From NCBI RefSeq assembly GCF_040513375.1, contig NZ_JBEVTG010000001.1, positions 434,001-498,000 of the forward strand: a stretch of DNA of 64,000 bases, given 5' to 3'. This document shows, piece by piece, positions 19,170 through 28,401 of the stretch. Both the position numbers and the translations under genes were made by a program. The notes below the pieces were generated by a model that was not told the DNA's origin, searched no databases, and saw only the letters and a list, made by a program, of their open reading frames with translations. Origin of the DNA: Flagellimonas_B algarum (GTDB taxonomy: Bacteria; Bacteroidota; Bacteroidia; Flavobacteriales; Flavobacteriaceae). Position 1 is the first letter of the stretch. Each line of letters starts with the position of its first letter.

Positions 19170-20291
19170 ATGAAACATACATTTTGTACTACCATCGCTA
19201 TTTGCGTCATGCTATCCAACACTTGGGGCGTAGCCCAAGAACAACAAGGTGCTCCGGAAAAGGACTCCTCCAGAACTTTGGCCAAATTCGAACCTTCGGA
19301 TGGTGTCTTGCTTTTCGTAGGACAGGAACTGGAAGCCGTAGGTGGACTCAAGGAATACAACGATGGGTATTTGGACCATTTCCCGAGACCGGCAGGATGG
19401 ACCAGCTATACCAACATCAATCCTGGTGAGGGATCTTTCGGACGCATTCAGGAAGGTTTGGACGGACTATGGGAAACCGCCGATTGGGGGGATAATGACT
19501 ACAATGCCCATTTACAGCACAAAGATCCCGATTACGGGCAAATGGCCTTGGCCATTGGACTCCAATTCGTCAACCACGAAGAGAAAGTCGCCGATGGCAC
19601 CCATGACAAATACATCGATAGGCTTGCTAATTTTTTGTTGTCTTTAGATGACCGGCCTGTTTTCTTGCGGATCGCCTATGAGTTTGATGGCGACCCTTGG
19701 AACCATTACGATCGTGAAACGACCGTGAAGGCCTACCAACGGATCGTTGACAAACTGCGGGCCCGCGGCGTGACGAATACCGCCTATGTCTGGCAGTCGA
19801 CCGGCTTTATCTCAGGCCAGGAACATTTGGAAGGCTGGTACCCTGGTGATGACTATGTCGATTGGTGCGGGGTTTCCTTTTTTAACCGATGGAAGGAAAT
19901 CGAAATGTTCGAATTCGCCCGAAAAAAAGGCAAACCGGTATTTATAGCGGAAGCCACCCCGACCATTTCCGACTATGGTGGCAAATTGTACGGACTCACC
20001 AAAGAAACCCAGTTGAGTGACCCGGTACAGGCCGAAGAAGCCTGGGAAAAATGGTTCGTCCCGTTTTTCGATGCCATCGAAGCGAATGCCGATGTGGTCA
20101 AGGCCGTGCATTACATCAACTGCCATTGGGATGCACACCCGATGTGGAAAGACAACCCCACCTTCAAAGGAATCGATGCGCGTTTGCATTTGAGTGAATC
20201 GATCAGCGAACGGTGGCTTGAGAGGACCTCGAAGGCCCCATTTATACTGTCTTCACCCGATTTATATGACACCTTATACCAAAACCGATAA
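19170..20291 (+). CDS. Secreted GH26-type glycanase, candidate endo-beta-1,3-xylanase
   Basis: The 373-residue protein has an N-terminal signal peptide (about 1-22) and a TIM-barrel pattern of family GH26. The acid/base is probably Glu171 in RIAYEFDGDPWN and the nucleophile Glu261 in PVFIAEATP. The N-terminal stretch LLFVGQELEAVGGLKEYNDG resembles the GH26 branch that contains marine beta-1,3-xylanases rather than mannanases, as far as I can recall the family. In this xylose operon that activity would supply the xylo-oligosaccharides. A mannanase or another GH26 activity remains possible. The PhyH gene starts four bases after the stop. Confidence 0.78.
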   Translation: MKHTFCTTIAICVMLSNTWGVAQEQQGAPEKDSSRTLAKFEPSDGVLLFVGQELEAVGGLKEYNDGYLDHFPRPAGWTSYTNINPGEGSFGRIQEGLDGLWETADWGDNDYNAHLQHKDPDYGQMALAIGLQFVNHEEKVADGTHDKYIDRLANFLLSLDDRPVFLRIAYEFDGDPWNHYDRETTVKAYQRIVDKLRARGVTNTAYVWQSTGFISGQEHLEGWYPGDDYVDWCGVSFFNRWKEIEMFEFARKKGKPVFIAEATPTISDYGGKLYGLTKETQLSDPVQAEEAWEKWFVPFFDAIEANADVVKAVHYINCHWDAHPMWKDNPTFKGIDARLHLSESISERWLERTSKAPFILSSPDLYDTLYQNR

Positions 20292-20295
20292 CAGC

Positions 20296-20997
20296 ATGGA
20301 TCACGAAAAAATCGCATCGGAATTCTGGGAGAAAGGATACGTCATCTTTGAGGGCTTTTTTGAGGCCGGTCTCATGGACGATTACAACGACACCATCTTA
20401 CATCACTATGGGCTAAACCCAGAGTGGGAACATACCAACGAGTTCATCTCGAAATCGGCCGTAGAGGTCATTCCTTGGTTTCCGTACCGTGAAGGCGAAG
20501 GTGGATTCGATGGAATCGACAAAGACCCCGAATTCAACAAGATTACCGATGCCATTCTCAAAGAAGGTTGGGACAACCTGTATTGTATGATGATGTTCTC
20601 GAAAGGGGGGAGCAAAGGACAGGCCTGGCACCAAGACTGCCCGCCCGATGACCCTAAAAAATACAATTTGAACAGGCTGGTGTACACCCATGATATCACC
20701 GAACGTACCGGAGGCGAGATCGTCATCATGCCCGAAGCCCACAAGGCCGGTATCTTACCGGTCGGTAAACCGCATGAGGATATTGAAGGCCAACTGGTCT
20801 TTCGGCCCAAAAAAGGGACGGTGATTTTTTTACACGGACATTGCTTCCACCGGGTAATGCCGGTGAAATCGGATCGTATTTCAACCAATTTCAGGGCCGT
20901 TCCCAAAGGAACCCCCGAAGATATTACCGATATCTGTGTCTATCGGAACATGATGTATAAATTCTCTACCTCCGAAGTCTTGGTAGAACGTAGCTGA
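20296..20997 (+). CDS. Phytanoyl-CoA dioxygenase (PhyH)-family Fe(II)/2-oxoglutarate oxygenase
   Basis: The 233-residue protein shows the metal triad His112-x-Asp114 (AWHQDCPPD) and a distal His at about 185 (FHRVMP), with an Arg nearby (SDRIS) suited to bind 2-oxoglutarate. Family members hydroxylate varied small molecules. ATG 20296 is four bases after the GH26 stop; an in-frame ATG at 20266 would overlap that gene. Its substrate is unknown. Being inside the xylose operon, it may modify a sugar or a substituent of the algal glycan; this is inference. Confidence 0.88.
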   Translation: MDHEKIASEFWEKGYVIFEGFFEAGLMDDYNDTILHHYGLNPEWEHTNEFISKSAVEVIPWFPYREGEGGFDGIDKDPEFNKITDAILKEGWDNLYCMMMFSKGGSKGQAWHQDCPPDDPKKYNLNRLVYTHDITERTGGEIVIMPEAHKAGILPVGKPHEDIEGQLVFRPKKGTVIFLHGHCFHRVMPVKSDRISTNFRAVPKGTPEDITDICVYRNMMYKFSTSEVLVERS

Positions 20998-21003
20998 TCG
21001 CCT

Positions 21004-22038
21004 ATGCCAGAACGTATCGACATCAAAAAATTCGGGATCGCCTATGGCACCGATATCCAATTGATCTCCTTGAAAAACGAACAGGGAACGGAATTCCAAT
21101 GCCTTGATTTTGGGGCTACATGGCATGCCATGAAGATCAAGGGGAAAAAAAAGAAGGTCGATGTCGTCGTAGCCCCAAAGACTGCCGAAGGTTATCATGC
21201 ACAGTTCGGGGGATCCCCCTACCACTTCGGTTCTTGTGTCGGCCGTTTTGCCGGAAGGATCGGCAAAGGTTCCTTTAGCGTGGCGGGTCAAAACTACCCC
21301 ATCGCCCATACCAACGGTGTCCATCTCCACGGGGGCAACACGGGCATCAGCAAAAAAATATGGAATATCGACAAGCTTTCCGAAGGCCCTGACCCTAGCG
21401 TGACCCTAAGCTGTACCAGTCCCCATTTGGAAGATGGCTATCCGGGTAACCTTGACATCGAGGTCACTTATACCTTGACCGAAAACAATGCGGTCACCAT
21501 AGCATTCAGTGCGGTTTCAGACGAAGACACCATCCTTAACTTGACCAACCACGTCTACCTCAATCTCGGTGGCGAGAGCATTTTGGAACATGAACTTCAG
21601 GTCGATGCACAAGAGATTTTACAAATCGACCGATCCCATCTTCCTACCGGCACCCTATTGCCCATTGCCAATACCGGTTATGACTTCAGTGCATTGTCGA
21701 ACATGAGGAAAATCGGGGCGATAAACGGTTTGGACGACACCTATGTATTGAACGGTGCACTAGGGGATCACCAAGCGGTATTGCGTTCGAAGGAAAGCGG
21801 TTTGCAACTATGCGTGGCGACCGATCAACCTGCGATCGTCATCTTCGCCCCCCCGAAATTGGATTTCGTTAAAGCACCGAAAGAACCGCATTACGCTAGC
21901 TTGGACTATCCGGCGATCTGTTTCGAAGCCCAGAACTTTCCGGATGCACCGAACCACGACCACTTTCCTTCCGCCGTTTTGAAAAAGGAAGCACGATACC
22001 ACAACACCACCACCTTTGCATTCAGTCTATGGAAATGA
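21004..22038 (+). CDS. galM: Aldose 1-epimerase (mutarotase)
   Basis: It interconverts alpha and beta anomers of free aldoses, here probably xylose before isomerisation. The 344-residue protein has the mutarotase motifs GRFAGRI, NGVHLHGG, LTNHVYLNLGG with the catalytic His, GLDDTYVLNG, and the catalytic Glu in ICFEAQNFPDAPNH. No signal peptide is visible, so it acts in the cytoplasm. It ends in an ATGA overlap with the next gene. Confidence 0.94.
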   Translation: MPERIDIKKFGIAYGTDIQLISLKNEQGTEFQCLDFGATWHAMKIKGKKKKVDVVVAPKTAEGYHAQFGGSPYHFGSCVGRFAGRIGKGSFSVAGQNYPIAHTNGVHLHGGNTGISKKIWNIDKLSEGPDPSVTLSCTSPHLEDGYPGNLDIEVTYTLTENNAVTIAFSAVSDEDTILNLTNHVYLNLGGESILEHELQVDAQEILQIDRSHLPTGTLLPIANTGYDFSALSNMRKIGAINGLDDTYVLNGALGDHQAVLRSKESGLQLCVATDQPAIVIFAPPKLDFVKAPKEPHYASLDYPAICFEAQNFPDAPNHDHFPSAVLKKEARYHNTTTFAFSLWK

Positions 22039-23030
22039 ACTCGAAACACACCATCAAATGGGGCATCATCGGCCTGGGCAATATCGCCCGGCTTTTTGCC
22101 GAAGATCTAAAACTGGTCGAAGACGCCGAACTGGTAGCGGTCGCCTCGTCGAATTTGGAGCGGGCCACTGCCTTCGCCCAAGAATTCGATGCCAACAAGG
22201 CCTATGGTTCCTATGTTGAGCTATTTGCCGATCCCGAGGTCGATATCGTTTATATCGCCACCTACCACCACACCCATTGTACCTTTAGTGTGCAGGCCAT
22301 GAACCATGGCAAACATGTGCTGTGTGAAAAACCGATCGCTATCGACAAGATGGAGGCCATGCAGATGATCGAAGCGGCCCAACGCAACAAGGTATTCTTT
22401 ATGGAGGCTTTTTGGTCACGGTTCAACCCGAGTATCGCCAAAGTCAAGCAACTGGTCGATGCCGGTGAGATCGGGGCCTTGCGCTACCTCAATGCAGAGT
22501 TTACCTTTCATGTGCTCGACAGCGATCCCAAAAGCCGGATGCTCAATACCGAATTGGCCGGGGGCTCGCTCCTCGACATGGGAGTCTATCCGATCTTTTT
22601 GAGTTATCTGCTGTTTGGAAAACCCAAAGAAATACTGGCACGGTCGCAGTTCCATGACACCGGCGCCGAGATCCAGACCAGCATGTTGTTCCAATACGAT
22701 CATGCCCAAGCGGTACTCTATTCGGGTTTTGCCAACAATACCGATATGCGGGCCAAGATCGGTGGCGAAGCAGGGGAAATCTTCATCGAACCGATATGGC
22801 ATGAAGCCCAAGGGTTCACTGTCCGAAAGAATTGGGAAGACCAAGAATTCCCCATGCCCACCTTGGGTCGGGGGTATGCCCATGAGGTCATCGAATGCCA
22901 CCAATGCGTCAGGGCCGGCAAGATCGAAAGTGCGAAATGGTCGCACAACGATTCCTTTGAATTGATTTCCATCGTCGATACGGTCCGGGAGCGGGCCGGA
23001 ATCCGATTCCCATTTGAATCCGAAACATGA
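22035..23030 (+). CDS. Gfo/Idh/MocA-family NAD(P)-dependent oxidoreductase
   Basis: The Rossmann motif GIIGLGNIARLFAEDL opens the protein, and CEKPIAIDKMEA carries the family EKP lysine expected to act in catalysis. The C-terminal domain includes SLLDMGVYPIFL. The closest architecture I recognise is the dihydrodiol / D-xylose dehydrogenase branch (about 330 residues), so it could oxidise xylose or a related sugar; this is inference. Starts at 22029 and 22035 are both possible; 22035 gives the standard four-base ATGA overlap with the mutarotase gene and 331 residues. It overlaps the LacI gene by four bases. Confidence 0.9.
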   Translation: MNSKHTIKWGIIGLGNIARLFAEDLKLVEDAELVAVASSNLERATAFAQEFDANKAYGSYVELFADPEVDIVYIATYHHTHCTFSVQAMNHGKHVLCEKPIAIDKMEAMQMIEAAQRNKVFFMEAFWSRFNPSIAKVKQLVDAGEIGALRYLNAEFTFHVLDSDPKSRMLNTELAGGSLLDMGVYPIFLSYLLFGKPKEILARSQFHDTGAEIQTSMLFQYDHAQAVLYSGFANNTDMRAKIGGEAGEIFIEPIWHEAQGFTVRKNWEDQEFPMPTLGRGYAHEVIECHQCVRAGKIESAKWSHNDSFELISIVDTVRERAGIRFPFESET

Positions 23031-24046
23031 AAAAAATCACCCTAAAAGACATCGCCAGCACCTTTGGGGTATCCATTTCTACGGTTTCCAAAGCGATCAA
23101 CGACAGCCATGAGATCAGCAGTGAGCTCAAGGCCAAGATCCAACAATTCGCCAAAGACCATCATTACCGCCCCAACCGGCTCGCACTCAATTTGTTGAAA
23201 AAAAGCACCAAGACCATAGGCGTCATCGTCCCTAATATCTTGAATTACTTTTTCACCCAGGTCTTTTACGGTATTGAGCAAATGGCGAATAAACGGGGGT
23301 ACAACATCATCAGTTGCACTACCAATGAATCGTACTTGAAAGAAATCAAGACGGTCGAACTCTTCAGTGCGGGCACGGTCGACGGCATGATCCTCTCATT
23401 GGCCGAAGAGACCCAGGCCAGAGACGATGTCGAACACTTGAAGGAATTCATGGGTGCCCGGATCCCCATGGTGATGTTCGACAGGGTCTCCGACAAGATC
23501 GAATGCGATAAGGTCATCGTCGATGACTTCGAAGCCGCCTATAAAACCACGGGGCATTTGATCAAAACGGGCTGTAGGAAGATCGCGGTCGTTTCGACCA
23601 TTTTCAATTCAAGTGTCGGAAAGCTCCGCATTGACGGGTATAAAAAAGCCCTTGAAGAACATGGTATTGCCTTTGAAGAACGTTTGAACGTACGGGTGGA
23701 TAAAGACGACGATCTCGAATTGTTGCTGTCCTTTTTGTTGGATGATGATCCGGTCGATGCCATCATGGCCTTGGATGAAATGACGGCCGTCGATGTGTTG
23801 AATATCGTAAAGCTAAAAAACAAGGCGGTTCCTGAAGAAGTGTCGATCGTCGGTTTCACCAACGGAAGATTATCGAAATACGTCTCCCCTGCCCTGACCA
23901 TGGTCAGCCAACACGGTAAGTACATCGGCGAAATGGCCGCGAACATGCTCATCGACCGTATTGAAAACGAAGGGGACGACCTGCCCTTTTCGACCAAATT
24001 GATCAAAACCAGCCTCATCGAGCGGGCATCGACAAAATCATGTTAA
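23027..24046 (+). CDS. LacI-family transcriptional regulator of the xylose/xylan genes
   Basis: The 339-residue protein has a LacI HTH (TLKDIASTFGVSISTVSKAIN), the hinge helix PNRLALNLLKK, and a periplasmic-binding-protein-like sensor domain beginning GVIVPNI. It is the last gene of the xyl operon, overlapping the preceding gene by four bases, so it is autoregulated if it binds the operator at 11388-11413. The similar array before susC suggests a two-promoter regulon. The inducer is probably xylose or a xylo-oligosaccharide; sequence does not decide. Confidence 0.93.
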   Translation: MKKITLKDIASTFGVSISTVSKAINDSHEISSELKAKIQQFAKDHHYRPNRLALNLLKKSTKTIGVIVPNILNYFFTQVFYGIEQMANKRGYNIISCTTNESYLKEIKTVELFSAGTVDGMILSLAEETQARDDVEHLKEFMGARIPMVMFDRVSDKIECDKVIVDDFEAAYKTTGHLIKTGCRKIAVVSTIFNSSVGKLRIDGYKKALEEHGIAFEERLNVRVDKDDDLELLLSFLLDDDPVDAIMALDEMTAVDVLNIVKLKNKAVPEEVSIVGFTNGRLSKYVSPALTMVSQHGKYIGEMAANMLIDRIENEGDDLPFSTKLIKTSLIERASTKSC

Positions 24047-24052
24047 TTAATT

Positions 24053-24082
24053 GGATTAATTCCTTTTTTTTGGAATTAATCC
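24053..24082. repeat. Perfect inverted repeat between lacI and dinB
   Basis: Arms GGATTAATTCC (24053-24063) and GGAATTAATCC (24072-24082) match over 11 bases around a loop of eight T. It could be a terminator for the xyl operon, although the T run is in the loop rather than after the stem, or an operator of the dinB cassette. A second repeat of the same design follows at 24091. Confidence 0.7.
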
Positions 24083-24090
24083 ATATTTTT

Positions 24091-24111
24091 ACTGTCCTTT
24101 TTTCGGATAGT
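24091..24111. promoter_or_regulatory. Second inverted repeat overlapping the dinB start
   Basis: Arms ACTGTCC (24091-24097) and GGATAGT (24105-24111) match at six of seven positions around TTTTTTC. Like the repeat at 24053, it has TCC, a T-run and GGA. Its right arm overlaps the GTG start codon of dinB. It may bind a repressor of the cassette; no LexA-like gene is in the window. Confidence 0.4.
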
Positions 24112-25324
24112 GAGCAAGACCATTCTACATATGGACCTCGACACCTTTTACGTGTCGGTCGAACGCCTGATCAACCCTGAGCTGAAGCACAAGCCGTTAT
24201 TGGTCGGGGGCACCAGTGATCGCGGGGTGGTCGCGGCATGCAGCTATGAGACCCGGGGCTATGGCATCCATTCGGGAATGCCCATGAAAATGGCCAAGGA
24301 GCTCTGCCCCGAGGCCAAGGTCATTCGGGGCAATGCCGGCACCTACAGCAAACACTCCGATACGGTTACCGAGATCATCAAGGAATGGGTACCGCTTTTC
24401 GAAAAATCGAGCATCGATGAGTTTTATGCCGACCTCTCCGGAATGGATCGTTTCTTCGGTTGCTACCGCTATGCTTCCGAATTGCGGCAAAAGATCATCA
24501 AAGAGACCGGGCTGCCGATTTCCTTTGGGCTTTCGGTCAACAAAGTAGTCTCGAAAGTCGCTACCAACGAGGCAAAGCCCAACAACCAACTGAAGATCGA
24601 TCTCGGCCTTGAAAAGCCTTTCTTGGCCCCGTTGTCGATCAAGAAAATCCCCATGGTGGGCGATAAGACCTATCAGACCCTCAGGAATTTGGGGATCCGT
24701 CAGGTAAAGACCGTCCAAAAAATGCCTATGGACATCATGCAACGCGTCTTGGGCGCCAACGGCAGCTTGATCTGGAAACGGGCCAACGGTATCGACAATA
24801 CCCCCGTCATCCCGTTCCATGACCGAAAGTCGATCTCAACCGAGCGTACCTTCGACAAAGACACCATCGATGTGATCAAGCTGAAGGGTATCTTGATGGC
24901 GATGACCGAAAACTTGGCCTATCAGCTGCGCAGGGGCAACAAATTGACGGCCTGCATCACGGTAAAGATCCGCTATTCCGATTTCAACACCTATTCGAAA
25001 CAACTCCGTATTCCGTACACCAGTGCCGACCACATCCTGATTCCGAAGATCATGGCGCTGTTCAGTACCTTGTACAACAAACGGATGCTGGTGCGTCTGG
25101 TGGGCATCCGTTTCAGCCATCTGGTCTCGGGCAACTACCAGATCAACCTCTTCGACGACACCGAAGCGGCCCTGAACCTCTATAAGGCGATGGACCATGT
25201 ACGCAACCGCTTTGGCGACCGCAGCGTATTCAGGGCTTCGGCCATGGGCGCCAAGACCATAGGAAGAATGCACAACCCCTTCAATGGGGAACCCCCGGTC
25301 GTCTTGGCCCATAGAAAACAGTAA
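24110..25324 (+). CDS. dinB: Y-family DNA polymerase (DinB / Pol IV type)
   Basis: It is a translesion polymerase that copies damaged template with low fidelity. The 404-residue protein has the metal-binding HMDLDTFYVSVE, SSIDEFYADLS with the second acidic pair, and helix-hairpin-helix region IPMVGDKTYQTLRNLGI. A GTG start at 24110 (MSKTILHMD) is chosen because the catalytic motif needs several residues before it; an ATG at 24131 would begin at the motif itself. The stop overlaps the dnaE2 start by one base, so the two polymerases are coupled. Confidence 0.94.
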   Translation: MSKTILHMDLDTFYVSVERLINPELKHKPLLVGGTSDRGVVAACSYETRGYGIHSGMPMKMAKELCPEAKVIRGNAGTYSKHSDTVTEIIKEWVPLFEKSSIDEFYADLSGMDRFFGCYRYASELRQKIIKETGLPISFGLSVNKVVSKVATNEAKPNNQLKIDLGLEKPFLAPLSIKKIPMVGDKTYQTLRNLGIRQVKTVQKMPMDIMQRVLGANGSLIWKRANGIDNTPVIPFHDRKSISTERTFDKDTIDVIKLKGILMAMTENLAYQLRRGNKLTACITVKIRYSDFNTYSKQLRIPYTSADHILIPKIMALFSTLYNKRMLVRLVGIRFSHLVSGNYQINLFDDTEAALNLYKAMDHVRNRFGDRSVFRASAMGAKTIGRMHNPFNGEPPVVLAHRKQ

Positions 25325-28300
25325 TGTACCTGAATTGCCACACCTATTACAGCCTGCGCTACGGCACCTTCTCTGAGCAAGCCTTACTCGAACTGGCCCA
25401 GCAGAACCAGGTGAAGCAAATCGTACTCACCGACATCAACAATACCTCGGCCTGCCTGAACTTCGTAAGGGAGGCCCCGAAGTATGGCATACGTCCGATA
25501 TTGGGCATCGACTTCAGGAACGGGGCCGAACCCTGTTTTATCGGGATCGCCAAAAACAATGCGGGCTACCAAGAACTCAACCGCTTTCTATCGCAGCATC
25601 TGGGCCAGCAGCTTGCCATTCCCCAACGGGCCCCGTTGTTCGAAAATGCGGTGGTGGTCTATCCTTTTGAAAACGTTCTCTTGAACGAACAGCAGGAGTT
25701 CCTACCCCATGAGTACATCGGCATTTCGATACGCAACCTGCGCAAGCTCCCCTTTTCGAGAATCAAGCGGCATCGCGATCGCTTGGTGGTGCAACAGCCG
25801 GTGACCTTTCGCAACAAAAGGGATTTCAACGCCCACCGCCTGCTCAGGGCCATCGACAACAACGTCTTGCTCAGCCGCCTTGACGAAAGCGAGGTCGGCG
25901 ATGAAGAAGAGAAAATGTACCCGATCGAAACCCTGGTCGAAGCCTTCGCCGAGCACCGGCATATTCTCGAAAACACCCAAGACTTATTGGATCGGTGCGG
26001 CATCCAATTCGATTTTTCAAACCAAAGAAAACCCCAAAACCTCAAGACCTATACCGCCAGTCAAGAAGAAGACGGTGCCTTGTTGGAGGCCCTATGCATG
26101 AAGGGGCTCCCCAAGCGCTATGAGCGCATTACCGAAACCATTACCGAACGCTTGGCGAAAGAACTCCGCATCATCAAGGAGATGGGCTTCGTTTCCTATT
26201 TCCTGATCAATTGGGACATCGTTTCGGAAGCCCGAAAACGGGGGTTTTTCTACGTTGGTCGTGGCAGTGGGGCCAATAGCATCGTCGCCTACCTCTTATA
26301 CATTACCGATGTCGACCCCATAGACCTCGACCTCTACTTCGAACGCTTTATCAACCTGTATCGGGTCAACCCTCCCGATTTCGACATTGATTTCTCGTGG
26401 CGCGACCGTCAAGAAATGACCCAATACATCTTTGACCGCTTCGCCCATGTGGCCTTGGTGGGCACCTATGTGACCTTTAAGGACAAGGGGGTCATTCGCG
26501 AATTGGGCAAGGTGTTCGGCCTCCCCAAAGCCGAGATCGATCTGCTCAGCAGTGGGCAGATCCCAAATAAACTGGACCATATCTCGCGCCTCGTCATCAG
26601 TTATGGCAAGTTGATCCGCGGCATGCCCAATTACGTGAGCGTACACGCCAGTGGCATCTTGATCAGTGAGAAACCCCTTCACTGGTTTTCAAGCACCTTT
26701 TTACCCCCCAAAGGCTTTGAGACCGTTCACTTCGATATGGTCATCGCCGAGGATGTCGGACTATACAAATTCGATATCCTTGCCCAAAGGGGATTGGGAA
26801 AAATCAAAGACGCCATCGCCATCGTCGGGTACAACCAACCTGAAAAATCGGGTTTCGACATTCACGACGTCAAGCGCTTTTACCAAGATCCCATCATCAA
26901 TAACCTGGTCAAGACGGCGCAGTGTATGGGGTGTTTTTATGTGGAATCGCCGGCCATGCGGATGCTGTTGCTGAAACTGCAGGTCGATAACTACCTGGGG
27001 CTGGTGGCGGCCAGTTCGATCATCCGTCCGGGGGTTTCGAAAAGTGGGATGATGCGCGAATACATCCTAAGGCACCGCCATCCGGGAAGGACGGAAGAAA
27101 AGGGCCATCCGGTCATGCTCGACATCATGCCCGAAACCTATGGCATTATGGTGTATCAAGAAGATGTGATCAAGGTCGCCCATCATTTCGCGGGTCTCGA
27201 CCTGGGTGAGGCCGACGTCTTGCGACGGGGCATGAGCGGTAAGTTCCGTTCGCGGGCCGAATTCGAAAAGGTAAAGACGAAATTCCGGACCAACTGCCTC
27301 CAAAAAGGCTATCCCGAAAGTCTGGTCGACGAAGTATGGGAGCAGGTCGCCAGTTTTGCCGGTTACGCCTTTGCCAAGGGGCACTCGGCCTCCTATGCCG
27401 TCGAAAGCTATCAAAGCCTCTTCTTACGGGCCTATTTTCCGTTGGAATATATGGTGGCCGTACTCAACAATGGCGGCGGGTTCTATCGGGCCGAATTCTA
27501 CGTACACGAGGCCCGCATGCTGGGGGCCAGCATACACCCGCCCTGCGTAAACCGAAGCGATGCCCTCAACGTCATCTACGGCACCCACCTCTACCTCGGG
27601 TTCATGTACCTGCGCGAGCTCGAAGAGCGGGTGATGAAGCGGATCGTCATCGAACGGCATGCCCACGGAAAATTCCATTCCCTGGAAGACTTCATCGACC
27701 GGGTCCCCATCGCCATGGAACAGTTGGCCATCTTGATCCGTATCGACGCTTTCCGCTTTACCGGGATCAATAAACACCGCCTCCTCTGGAAAGCGCACCT
27801 GACCAGCTCGGGAAACAAGCGGATGGAACACCCCAAACTCTTTCCGCCCAAGCACCGAAAATTCAAGATCCCCCAGCTCTCGACCACCGAGCTCGAGACC
27901 GCTTTCGAACAATGGGAACTATTGGGTTTCGCGCTCTGTAGCCCCTTCACCTTGTTGACCAAACCGCCCGAAAACAGCAACGGGCAGCGCGATCTGAAAC
28001 GCTACCTCAACAAGCGGATCGATATTTACGGCTATCTGGTTACCGTCAAGAACACCAGTACCCATACCGGCAAGCGGATGTACTTCGCTACCCTGATCGA
28101 TCAGCGGGGCGAGGTCTTCGACACCGTGCTGTTTCCACCCGTCGCGGCGGCCTATCCGTTTCGGGGCCGGGGCATTTACCGTTTTTATGGTAAAGTGGTG
28201 AGTGAATTCGGTTTCTTGAGCATCGAGACCATTAAAATGCAGAAGCAAGACTACATCCAAGACCCCAGATATGCCGAAGTGAAAGCCAGCACCAAGGTCT

Positions 28301-28368
28301 GGGATGCCAAAAAAGCCAAGGCCCGGAAAAAGGAACGCAACGAAGAGTCCGACCCCCCGATTCCCTAG
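25324..28368 (+). CDS. dnaE2: Error-prone DNA polymerase III alpha-like subunit (DnaE2 type)
   Basis: The 1014-residue C-family polymerase has an N-terminal PHP domain, the palm with catalytic Asp352, Asp354 and Asp356 in PPDFDIDFSWRDR, fingers with GFVSYFLINWDIV and GRGSGANSIVAYLL, HhH and a C-terminal OB fold (IDIYGYLVTVKN). The PHP motif reads LTDINN where active PHP domains have TDHN, so proofreading or metal binding by this domain is probably lost. It is shorter than replicative DnaE and sits behind dinB, as in inducible mutagenesis cassettes. The replicative copy is at 34001. Confidence 0.92.
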   Translation: MYLNCHTYYSLRYGTFSEQALLELAQQNQVKQIVLTDINNTSACLNFVREAPKYGIRPILGIDFRNGAEPCFIGIAKNNAGYQELNRFLSQHLGQQLAIPQRAPLFENAVVVYPFENVLLNEQQEFLPHEYIGISIRNLRKLPFSRIKRHRDRLVVQQPVTFRNKRDFNAHRLLRAIDNNVLLSRLDESEVGDEEEKMYPIETLVEAFAEHRHILENTQDLLDRCGIQFDFSNQRKPQNLKTYTASQEEDGALLEALCMKGLPKRYERITETITERLAKELRIIKEMGFVSYFLINWDIVSEARKRGFFYVGRGSGANSIVAYLLYITDVDPIDLDLYFERFINLYRVNPPDFDIDFSWRDRQEMTQYIFDRFAHVALVGTYVTFKDKGVIRELGKVFGLPKAEIDLLSSGQIPNKLDHISRLVISYGKLIRGMPNYVSVHASGILISEKPLHWFSSTFLPPKGFETVHFDMVIAEDVGLYKFDILAQRGLGKIKDAIAIVGYNQPEKSGFDIHDVKRFYQDPIINNLVKTAQCMGCFYVESPAMRMLLLKLQVDNYLGLVAASSIIRPGVSKSGMMREYILRHRHPGRTEEKGHPVMLDIMPETYGIMVYQEDVIKVAHHFAGLDLGEADVLRRGMSGKFRSRAEFEKVKTKFRTNCLQKGYPESLVDEVWEQVASFAGYAFAKGHSASYAVESYQSLFLRAYFPLEYMVAVLNNGGGFYRAEFYVHEARMLGASIHPPCVNRSDALNVIYGTHLYLGFMYLRELEERVMKRIVIERHAHGKFHSLEDFIDRVPIAMEQLAILIRIDAFRFTGINKHRLLWKAHLTSSGNKRMEHPKLFPPKHRKFKIPQLSTTELETAFEQWELLGFALCSPFTLLTKPPENSNGQRDLKRYLNKRIDIYGYLVTVKNTSTHTGKRMYFATLIDQRGEVFDTVLFPPVAAAYPFRGRGIYRFYGKVVSEFGFLSIETIKMQKQDYIQDPRYAEVKASTKVWDAKKAKARKKERNEESDPPIP

Positions 28369-28401
28369 GCAAGGGTTTGAAAAATTCGCTTACTTTTAAG
28401 T

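Noticed and set aside
28376..28398. TTTG and TACTTTTA before the FdhF/YdeP gene as promoter
   Set aside because: Only 11 bases separate the two elements, too short for a Bacteroidota promoter.
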